Below are positions 1 through 5,216 of a stretch of DNA of 5,216 nt, piece after piece; the stretch's first letter is position 1; each line of letters opens with the position of its first letter. The stretch is taken from NCBI GenBank assembly GCA_018815265.1, contig JAHIYG010000309.1, forward strand, positions 1-5,216. The letters are read 5' to 3'. The DNA is from Candidatus Altarchaeota archaeon. GTDB taxonomy: Archaea; Altiarchaeota; Altiarchaeia; IMC4; SCGC-AAA252-I15. A program made the position numbers and the translations under genes. The notes beneath the pieces were generated by a model. It was not told the origin of the DNA. It was given only the letters and a program-made list of their open reading frames with translations, and searched no databases.

Positions 1-670
1 GTATTTCGTGCGTGTTTGTTTTTGTTTTCGGGTCGCATATTATCCTAACCTTTGCTTTTTTCCCTGATGCGAGGGTTGTTATTGCTGCGACATTTATGTT
101 TTTTGGGAAGAATTTAGCTGCTTCATCTGCGAATCCTTCATACACTACGGTTGCATTCTTGAGCTTAGTGACATCAACACCCTTCTTTTCTAAATATGGT
201 ACTCCAACTAACCCTTTAGGCGGCTTTGTGCTGGTCAGTGTGACTTCCTCCACACCACATATGCTTGCTGCGGATAAACCGTCTATTCCGCATACAGCCC
301 CGGAGGGCAGATATATGTTTGCGTTTTTCCTGTCTGCTAGAGCATATATTCTTTTCCTTATTTTCTCATCCATTAATGCTCCTACACTCATTATCAAGAC
401 GTTTTTCCCATTTGCTAGGGCTTCTGGAATGAATTTTTTAACTGCTTCCTGGCTTGCAGCCTCGATTATACAGTCTGATCTACTAAGTAATGCTTTGTAG
501 TTAGGGGCTACATACGGTTTTTTCTTTAGTTTTTTTGCGAGTAAAACTGCGTTTTCGCGTTTTATGTCATATACTGCAGAAACAACACCCTCTATCACTT
601 TCTTGTCTATTGCATCAGCTATTTCTCCACCTATGTTCCCACACCCTAAAAGTCCGAATCGCGTCCCCAT
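1..670 (-). CDS. nadX: L-aspartate dehydrogenase NadX, 3' end cut off by the window edge
   Basis: The frame reads 223 residues from the ATG at 670-668 and runs off the left edge without a stop. Known family role: NAD(P)-dependent oxidation of L-aspartate to iminoaspartate in the cytoplasm, the first step of quinolinate/NAD synthesis where it replaces NadB. Seen: an N-terminal Rossmann nucleotide loop GCGNIG at residues 9-14; the central segment LPSGAVCGIDGLSAA (121-135) typical of the family; TSTKPPKGL (147-154 region); the cofactor/active-site segment NINVA at 191-195; and a late DP...THEI segment whose His221 sits where the family has its catalytic histidine. The family is usually about 235-270 residues, so only a few tens of residues should be missing. 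It starts 3 bases after the radical SAM stop codon with no visible Shine-Dalgarno, so it is probably expressed by coupling as the third gene of the operon. The residue-role assignments are from memory of the family. Confidence 0.9.
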   Translation of the reverse strand, partial: MGTRFGLLGCGNIGGEIADAIDKKVIEGVVSAVYDIKRENAVLLAKKLKKKPYVAPNYKALLSRSDCIIEAASQEAVKKFIPEALANGKNVLIMSVGALMDEKIRKRIYALADRKNANIYLPSGAVCGIDGLSAASICGVEEVTLTSTKPPKGLVGVPYLEKKGVDVTKLKNATVVYEGFADEAAKFFPKNINVAAITTLASGKKAKVRIICDPKTKTNTHEI

Positions 671-673
671 GTT

Positions 674-2044
674 TTACTTATGAAATAAACTCGTTAAATA
701 TATGGCGCCGGCAGCTAGGTTTTCTCCAAATTCACCAACTGTCCTTGAAGAGGTTATTCGTTTGAGTATTTTTTCAGAAGTAAAGTAGAAGGATTTGTTT
801 TCCAGATATATCCTTTCGTTTACTTCATCAATACTCATATTTTTTGGGAGATAAACTGGCATATCCCCGATACCTTCCATATATCTTGTCCATGAATCCC
901 CCTCTATAACACCCTCATTAACTGCCATCTCATATGCGTTTGTTTTTGGATGAATTATCATGGGAGAATACATTATTTCGTCTGGATTCAAACCCCGTAT
1001 GAACGAGAATGTTTTCAGTATGGTTTCTCTCGTCTCCGACGGCCCACCAATTATACCATATGCTGTTGTTTTCACTCCATATCTCTTACACAATCTAAAA
1101 GCTTCAATGATTGTGTCGTCTTTTATGTCCTTTCCAAGGGATTTTCTCACCTCGTAGTCTCCTGACTCCACCCCAAAGTTAATGTGTGTTAATCCTTTTT
1201 CACTGAGTGACTTTATGAGTTGTTCATCTACTAAATCAGCTCGTGTAGTGCAGTTGAATGATATGCCCCTCTCATCCAGTATTTCTGCCACCACCACTGA
1301 AAAGTCCCTATCTAATGTGTATGAGTCGTCAATCAACTCTATCTTTTTCACCCCATGATTCTTCAACTCTTCAACTTCTTCCTCTATATCCTTTATGTTT
1401 CTTTTTCTGTATTTTGTCCCGGCCATACCACAGTATACGCAGTTGAAGGGGCATCCCCGTGAGGCAGCAAGTGGTGTGAACCCATATTTTCCAGTGAATA
1501 CCCCCCTTGAAGGATGTTCTAAGGCGCTTATGTTGTCTGTTTCTCCACAGAATATAATGTTGGGCGCATGTTTTTCATCATTGAACTCGCCGCTACACGT
1601 TTTCCCCACCCTCAAATTGGTGTCTACCCCCCCATTAATTACTTTTCTACAGTACTTTGGGAATTCATTCTCTGCTTCACCGATAAAATATGCGTCTGCA
1701 CCGAGTTTTTCTGAGGATTTTATGTCTGCGGTTATGTGTGGCCCTCCTGTTGCAATAGCTGAAGTGACCCCCCTCCCCCTCAATTCACCTATTAGACTTT
1801 TAACATACCTCAAACCAGGGCTGGTAGTGTATATACCAATTATTTTAGGGTTTTTTTTCAGTATGTATCCCACAACATCAACATCTTCGACGTTACAATC
1901 TATCGCTGAGACAGAATATCCTTCTTTTTTCAGGCTTTTTGCGAGATAGCAAAGGCCAAGTGGCGCGCATGTGCAGTATCTCCCGCTAACATTGGGTGGT
2001 TTCTCATATGGGGGATATATCAACACTACATCTGGTGCCAACAT
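674..2044 (-). CDS. B12-binding-type radical SAM protein of unknown substrate
   Basis: This is a 456-residue protein. Residues about 4-135 resemble the cobalamin-binding-type Rossmann domain of BchE-like (class B) radical SAM enzymes: LIYPPYEKPPN near the start, APLGLCYLAKSLKKEGYSV (27-45), GGPH (100-103) and FIGEAENEFP (120-129). The radical SAM core follows, with the [4Fe-4S] ligands C198, C202 and C205 in RGCPFNCVYCG, then ELIDD (236-240), a CTTRAD strand (265-270), INFGVESGD (288-296) and GIIGGPSET (330-338), as in Elp3/MiaB-fold enzymes. I do not see a clear DxHxxG cobalamin-ligand motif in the N-terminal domain. The tail after about 395 is not recognised. The frame is open 24 codons further upstream, but that extension lies inside the upstream gene; ATG 2044 is 2 bases after that gene's stop and immediately precedes the first domain strand. 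The GGTGA overlapping that stop is only 2 bases from ATG, but 5 bases from a TTG at 2041, so TTG is an alternative start. Reaction and substrate are unknown. Confidence 0.87.
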   Translation of the reverse strand: MLAPDVVLIYPPYEKPPNVSGRYCTCAPLGLCYLAKSLKKEGYSVSAIDCNVEDVDVVGYILKKNPKIIGIYTTSPGLRYVKSLIGELRGRGVTSAIATGGPHITADIKSSEKLGADAYFIGEAENEFPKYCRKVINGGVDTNLRVGKTCSGEFNDEKHAPNIIFCGETDNISALEHPSRGVFTGKYGFTPLAASRGCPFNCVYCGMAGTKYRKRNIKDIEEEVEELKNHGVKKIELIDDSYTLDRDFSVVVAEILDERGISFNCTTRADLVDEQLIKSLSEKGLTHINFGVESGDYEVRKSLGKDIKDDTIIEAFRLCKRYGVKTTAYGIIGGPSETRETILKTFSFIRGLNPDEIMYSPMIIHPKTNAYEMAVNEGVIEGDSWTRYMEGIGDMPVYLPKNMSIDEVNERIYLENKSFYFTSEKILKRITSSRTVGEFGENLAAGAIYLTSLFHK

Positions 2045-2046
2045 CC

Positions 2047-3504
2047 TCACCCGTAGCTTTTGTCTGCTGATGTTTTGTCTATTGCCAACGTGCTGTCCTT
2101 GCCAAGTCCTTGCCACAGGCTTCCATATCTATCATGCAACTGATGTTCTATAGACTTTGATTCCTTGATGGAACGCAGTATGTGTTTTTTCTCTATGTAT
2201 TCGCTCCCTTCAAAGACAGCCAAATCCCCACCCATCCTTATGATTCCACCCAAATCCCTCAATCTCAAGGTGAGTGCGTCATTAACGTTATCTAGTACAT
2301 GCGCCCTGCGCTGAGCCTCCTTTATAATTTCTTCTAAAACATCCCGTCTTGCATGAGGTATCCTACCGTCAAACGCTATCTCCTGGGCTATGAACTGCAG
2401 TATCTTATCTCTGTTTTCAGGTGTATTTTTCATTGAAGTCTCCAAAAGTATCTCGTAACCATTTCCAATTATCCTAGACCTCAGTGGTGGAAGTATTTTT
2501 GAAACATCTGATATGTTGCATGCCCCAACAAACAGAAAATCGCATGGGACGTCACTTACTTTGACTGAGGCACCTGCAGACTGCGGATTACGGCCGGTTA
2601 TTGGGAATTTCTTCTCCTGCATCGCTGTCAGGATGTAATTCTGTAAGTTTTCAAGATGCGGTAGCTCGTCTATGAAAAGGACACCCTCATGCGCCTCATG
2701 TATTGCTCCGGCAACGACTCTGAGATAAGCGGGTGTTCCGATTTCAGGGTGCATACCATATGGGTCATGTCTTACATCTCCTAACAACTCCACTTCTGAT
2801 GCGCCACTCATGTGGACGAAATTTTCCCGTGTAATGGGAACTATGACGTTTCTTTTGTTTCTTCCGCCTTGCTCCTTGATAGATTTCAAGTCATTCGAGT
2901 CAAGTACCCTTACCTGGCTTTCTCCAATCCTCTGGTATATGAGCTTTTCTGGTTTCCCGTTTGGCAGTATGACTGTCGCATGCACTTCGCTCTCAGCAGA
3001 CATTGTCTTTTCATCCAGCACCTCCTCAAACATGTTGCTTACAATATCTCCTTCAGTCTTTGGGCGGCTGTATTTTATTGACCCACAGTTCGGGCAGCTT
3101 ATGTATTCTGCTGGACTTAGAAAACTGCATGATGAACACCTGAAACCAAGCCTGACGGCGACTGCTGAGGGCAACTCAAGGGGATTTACAATCCTGCCGA
3201 AAACCTCCTTCTTGTCATCACTTCCTTCAATCTCGGTCTTTGTCCGTATATCAACAATTGGTTTGTTTTGGTTTTTGGGGTTATCCACCACACTTATCTC
3301 ATACTTTGGCTTAGGTAGATGCTGTGCCAAGGCCTTGGCTAGCATGCTTTTTCCAACCCCCGGTGGCCCGACTAAAAGCAGGTTCCTGCGCTGCTTGATG
3401 GCTACAGTCACCTTTTCAACTGCATTATCTTGGCCGATGACACGCTCCATGAGGTTTGTCGGCACAATAACATCTTTTGTGGTCTCTATCTCATCAAATA
3501 GCAT
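2047..3504 (-). CDS. LonB-like AAA+ ATPase with inserted zinc ribbon and no protease domain
   Basis: This 485-residue protein aligns by eye with the ATPase part of archaeal LonB. Seen: N-terminal RVIGQDNAVE (21-30); Walker A GPPGVGKS (46-53); Walker B GVLFIDE (274-280); TAMQEKKFPITGR (293-305); sensor-1 Asn330 in VGACN; arginine-finger candidates in LRSRI (341-345); and sensor-2 LTLRLRDLGG (411-420). A four-cysteine zinc ribbon, C123-x2-C126 and C137-x2-C140, lies between Walker A and B, where archaeal LonB carries its transmembrane segments; no hydrophobic membrane stretch is seen here. The protein stops about 25 residues after the last AAA helix (EHQLHDRYG), so the Lon serine-lysine protease domain is absent, and the following DNA is already the radical SAM gene. 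It is therefore probably a soluble ATP-driven remodeller rather than a protease; that function is inferred. Its N-terminus matches that of LonB relatives, supporting ATG 3504. No Shine-Dalgarno precedes it, and a TATA box about 26 bp upstream suggests leaderless translation. It is the first gene of the operon. Confidence 0.88.
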   Translation of the reverse strand: MLFDEIETTKDVIVPTNLMERVIGQDNAVEKVTVAIKQRRNLLLVGPPGVGKSMLAKALAQHLPKPKYEISVVDNPKNQNKPIVDIRTKTEIEGSDDKKEVFGRIVNPLELPSAVAVRLGFRCSSCSFLSPAEYISCPNCGSIKYSRPKTEGDIVSNMFEEVLDEKTMSAESEVHATVILPNGKPEKLIYQRIGESQVRVLDSNDLKSIKEQGGRNKRNVIVPITRENFVHMSGASEVELLGDVRHDPYGMHPEIGTPAYLRVVAGAIHEAHEGVLFIDELPHLENLQNYILTAMQEKKFPITGRNPQSAGASVKVSDVPCDFLFVGACNISDVSKILPPLRSRIIGNGYEILLETSMKNTPENRDKILQFIAQEIAFDGRIPHARRDVLEEIIKEAQRRAHVLDNVNDALTLRLRDLGGIIRMGGDLAVFEGSEYIEKKHILRSIKESKSIEHQLHDRYGSLWQGLGKDSTLAIDKTSADKSYG

Positions 3505-3526
3505 GTCGATATATAGTGGTGGTGTG

Positions 3527-3536
3527 TTTATAAAAA
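3527..3536 (-). promoter_or_regulatory. TATA box for a leaderless transcript of the LonB-like gene
   Basis: On the minus strand this reads TTTTTATAAA, close to the archaeal TATA consensus. The core TTTATAAA (3527-3534) is centred about 26 bp before the ATG at 3504. Archaeal transcription usually begins about 25 bp after the TATA box, so the start would fall at or within a few bases of the ATG. The lack of any Shine-Dalgarno before that ATG agrees with a leaderless mRNA. The box directly follows the dnaG hairpin and shares its T-rich tract. Confidence 0.55.
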
Positions 3537-3567
3537 GAAATGGTTTTTGGCGGGGTCAACCCGCCAA
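3531..3567 (-). terminator. Hairpin plus T-rich tract after dnaG
   Basis: Starting one base after the dnaG TGA stop, the minus strand has TTGGCGGG, a five-base loop TTGAC, and CCCGCCAA. This is a perfect 8-bp, GC-rich stem (3547-3554 with 3560-3567). A T-rich stretch TTTCTTTTTA follows about 6 bases later (3531-3540). It could terminate or attenuate dnaG transcription or protect its 3' end. The gap between stem and T-tract is longer than in a classical bacterial terminator, and archaeal termination often depends on T-tracts alone, so read-through into the next gene remains possible. Confidence 0.5.
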
Positions 3568-3568
3568 T

Positions 3569-4747
3569 TCAGTTTCTGTGCTCTGTCACTATCCTCACAT
3601 CATAGGTGTTTTTTATGTCTGCAGCCTTGTTGACTCCTACAAGAGTTTTTACCTCTGCCTTATGTGCGGCGTCAACTAGCCGTTGTGTTATTATCCCATC
3701 CAACACAACATGTGATGGTTTCACGTTTCCTAATGTGTTTATCAAATCCTTTATTTCGACTTCTGCAACAACCAATCCTGCGTCGTCTAGGAGTTTTGCC
3801 CCGAGCCTTCCCTTTATTGTCTGCAACTCCTTTAGAAAGTCTACTTGCACACGTGGTTCACTAGGAACTGGAATATTCTTTTCTTCTCCCTCATATGCTT
3901 CAACATTTTGTGTGCCGTCCCTTCGTCTGCCGTTTTTCAATTGGTCGGATGGAATCTTCTTCCGCAAAGCCATTATTATCTCTTTCTTACCCAGGTCCTC
4001 AACTTCCTTCCCCTGAGGGGCACGCGCAACAAAGTCTATGTCTGCCACCTGCAGAAGTTCCTTGAGTATAATCTCCCCGCCGCGGTCTCCATCTATGAAC
4101 GCTATGGTCGTCTTTGACTTGCTGAGGTCTGCCACGAGCCGGGGTATGTTTGTCCCACCAACTGCGATAGCATTCTTTATCCCGCACTTCAAAAGGTTTA
4201 GTACATCAGCACGCCCCTCCACGATGATTATGGATTCTGAATCCTCTATAGACGGTCCTGCTGAAAGACCCTTATACGCGGTTATTTCTGAAAGTTGCAC
4301 TGATTTTCTGACTTCATCAACCAACTCCATGCTTTCAGGTATTTCATCTCGCATCAGTTTTTTTAGTATGTCCTTTGCCCTATCTGCCATCATCTTCCTC
4401 TTGCTGTTTCTGGCATCCTCAACATTCAACACCCGAATTCTAGCATTACACGGTCCGACCCTATCTACTGTTTCAATTGCCGCTGCAATTATTGAGGTCT
4501 CGACCATATCCAAGGAGGATGGTACAAGAACTGACCCGTTTGACTTTCCGCTTTTTGTCTTTATGTCAACTTCAATTCTTCCTATCCGCCCAGTCTTCTG
4601 CAGGTCCCTCAATTCTAATTCTTCACCTAAAAGACCCTCTGACTGACCGAATATCGCACCTACTACATCTGGTTTTTCAACTACTCCATCGATTGTTATC
4701 TCTGCATGTATGTTATATTTTATCGTATCTGCTGGCGCCTTAGCCAT
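3569..4747 (-). CDS. dnaG: Archaeal DnaG-type primase
   Basis: This 392-residue protein matches the archaeal DnaG family along its whole length. The N-terminus has the hallmark segments DTIKYNIHAEI (7-17), VVGAIFGQSEGLLG (28-41), TGRIGRIEV (52-60), VPSSLD (75-80) and AAIETVDRVGPC (89-100). The TOPRIM core has IIIVEGRADV (173-182) with the catalytic-type Glu177, AVGGTN (195-200) and FIDGDRGG (217-224) with Asp219 and Asp221. The C-terminus has VVLDGIITQRLVDAAH (347-362), also family-typical. Residues about 270-300 form a charged, low-complexity linker. Known roles: a TOPRIM primase reported to make short RNA primers in archaea, and a subunit of the archaeal RNA exosome. All key TOPRIM acidic residues are present, so it is probably functional. 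Length is slightly below many homologues. The ATG at 4747 is fixed by the conserved N-terminus and by a well-spaced Shine-Dalgarno. Confidence 0.96.
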   Translation of the reverse strand: MAKAPADTIKYNIHAEITIDGVVEKPDVVGAIFGQSEGLLGEELELRDLQKTGRIGRIEVDIKTKSGKSNGSVLVPSSLDMVETSIIAAAIETVDRVGPCNARIRVLNVEDARNSKRKMMADRAKDILKKLMRDEIPESMELVDEVRKSVQLSEITAYKGLSAGPSIEDSESIIIVEGRADVLNLLKCGIKNAIAVGGTNIPRLVADLSKSKTTIAFIDGDRGGEIILKELLQVADIDFVARAPQGKEVEDLGKKEIIMALRKKIPSDQLKNGRRRDGTQNVEAYEGEEKNIPVPSEPRVQVDFLKELQTIKGRLGAKLLDDAGLVVAEVEIKDLINTLGNVKPSHVVLDGIITQRLVDAAHKAEVKTLVGVNKAADIKNTYDVRIVTEHRN

Positions 4748-4752
4748 TTAAA

Positions 4753-4759
4753 TCACCTT
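4753..4759 (-). promoter_or_regulatory. Ribosome binding site of dnaG
   Basis: The minus strand reads AAGGTGA, complementary to the archaeal 16S 3' end, with five bases (TTTAA) before the ATG at 4747. It is the only strong, properly spaced Shine-Dalgarno in the window and it confirms the dnaG start. Confidence 0.8.
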
Positions 4760-4783
4760 ATTTTTTTTGTTTTTCTGCAATTC

Positions 4784-4921
4784 AAGCCAAGAAAAAGCCA
4801 ACCTAAATCAGGCTAACCGGGTTTTTTTTCACAAAATGACGTTGTTGAATTGTGAGAGTGAAATACTTGACTTGAATTATCTACTCTTCATTTTACGCAT
4901 TCATGGCTTAAATAAAGCCAA
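4784..4921. repeat. Three copies of AAGCCAA, plus a small hairpin, in the dnaG upstream gap
   Basis: The 199-base gap between the DUF167 gene and dnaG (4748-4946) contains no convincing gene. It holds three + strand copies of AAGCCAA, at 4784-4790, 4795-4801 and 4915-4921; on the dnaG-sense strand they read TTGGCTT. The last copy forms the right arm of a 6-bp hairpin, TGGCTT (4904-4909) with AAGCCA (4915-4920) around a five-base AT loop. On the minus strand the hairpin centre reads TTTATTTAA, which also resembles a TATA box; used that way it would give dnaG a leader of about 140 bases. Seven-base AT-rich repeats can arise by chance, so any regulatory role is uncertain. Confidence 0.35.
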
Positions 4922-4946
4922 TCACACACTTCAAAGGCAAAAACCC

Positions 4947-5201
4947 CTATAAACCCGGAGAAACTGGTTTTTTGAACCTAATCCGCTTCTTTCTACATTT
5001 TCCCCCAGAAACAATCTCGCACTCTCCAAATCTATTCGTTAATAGTGCAAGAACCTTCCTGTTGGCTTTGTCTTTTTCCGGTGGCTCCTTAACCCAGACC
5101 CTGATTATCCCACAGTTGAACTCTATTTTCTCCTTATTGGCTCGTGGTATAACCTTTACCTCAAAGATAAACGGGTTTTCTGGTTTCTTTGCACAAACCA
5201 C
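4947..5201 (-). CDS. DUF167 (YggU-family) small protein
   Basis: This is an 84-residue protein of the YggU/DUF167 family, which is widespread in bacteria and archaea and has no established biochemical function. Seen: VKVIPRANKEKIEF (15-28), matching the family VxPxAxxxxI strand; VKEPPEKDKANRKVLALL (37-54), matching the family APPxxGKAN helix motif; and IVSGGKCRKKRIRF (63-76), matching the final GxxSRxKxxxI strand. The length is normal for the family, though the last eight residues (KPVSPGL end) are not conserved-looking. The start is GTG at 5201: an in-frame TAA lies only two codons upstream (5205-5207), so no longer start is possible, and no ATG occurs in frame. A poorly spaced AAAGGG abuts the GTG. 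That TAA may also be the stop of an upstream gene outside the window, which would make this gene the tail of another tight operon. It is separated from dnaG by 199 bases. Confidence 0.82.
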   Translation of the reverse strand: MVCAKKPENPFIFEVKVIPRANKEKIEFNCGIIRVWVKEPPEKDKANRKVLALLTNRFGECEIVSGGKCRKKRIRFKKPVSPGL

Positions 5202-5216
5202 CCTTTAAGCCACTGA

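Noticed and set aside
12..500. Long + strand open frame opposite nadX
   Set aside because: It is antisense to a clear NadX coding sequence; its hydrophobic composition comes from reading the complement of a Lys/Ala-rich gene.
2045..2116. A 24-codon N-terminal extension of the radical SAM frame
   Set aside because: It lies entirely inside the 3' end of the LonB-like gene in another frame, has no domain similarity, and the cobalamin-type domain begins right after ATG 2044.
2810..3679. 289-codon + strand open frame opposite the LonB-like gene and the dnaG end
   Set aside because: It is Ser/Phe/Leu-rich shadow translation crossing two real genes and the intergenic hairpin, with no recognisable domain.
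4038..4646. 202-codon + strand open frame opposite dnaG
   Set aside because: It is antisense to the best-conserved part of dnaG and has Ser-rich shadow composition.
4796..4829. Possible + strand terminator (AGCC/GGCT stem followed by eight T)
   Set aside because: The stem is only 4 bp with an 11-base loop and lies 7 bases from the T-run, and no + strand gene precedes it.
4830..4920. Possible C/D-box small RNA in the dnaG upstream gap
   Set aside because: Only a mismatched C-box-like ATGAAGA was seen, with no correctly placed CTGA box or closing stem.
4767..4952. 61-codon + strand open frame in the gap before dnaG
   Set aside because: It has no similarity that I recognise, no Shine-Dalgarno, and it spans the hairpin and repeats; it is most likely a chance open frame.

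Overview
The window is archaeal. It carries an archaeal-type DnaG primase (N-terminal DnaG_DnaB_bind-like region, TOPRIM core and archaeal C-terminal signature), an ATPase that closely matches the AAA+ module of archaeal LonB, and an NadX-type aspartate dehydrogenase. It also has archaeal expression signals: a GGTGA Shine-Dalgarno before dnaG and a TTTATAAA box about 26 bp before a start codon. I would place it in a euryarchaeal or related uncultivated lineage; the sequence alone does not justify a narrower call.

All five supported genes are on the minus strand, so transcription runs from right to left. At the right edge is a small complete YggU/DUF167 gene with a GTG start (4947-5201). A 199-base gap (4748-4946) holds an AT-rich leader with a small hairpin and three copies of a 7-base motif. 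Next comes dnaG (3569-4747), which has the only well-spaced Shine-Dalgarno in the window. A compact 64-base spacer (3505-3568) carries a perfect 8-bp hairpin followed by a T-rich tract, then a TATA box placed for a leaderless transcript.

The left half looks like a three-gene operon with gaps of only 2 and 3 bases: a LonB-like AAA+ ATPase (2047-3504), a B12-binding-type radical SAM protein (674-2044), and L-aspartate dehydrogenase nadX (1-670, its 3' end cut by the window edge). NadX supplies iminoaspartate for NAD biosynthesis. The function of the other two is not evident.

The most interesting object is the LonB-like ATPase. It keeps Walker A, Walker B, sensor and arginine-finger motifs but ends exactly where the Lon protease domain should begin. 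Between Walker A and B, where archaeal LonB normally has its membrane anchor, it carries a four-cysteine zinc ribbon. A soluble, protease-less LonB relative with a zinc ribbon, tightly coupled to a radical SAM enzyme, suggests a remodelling or cofactor-loading ATPase rather than a protease. That function is inference.
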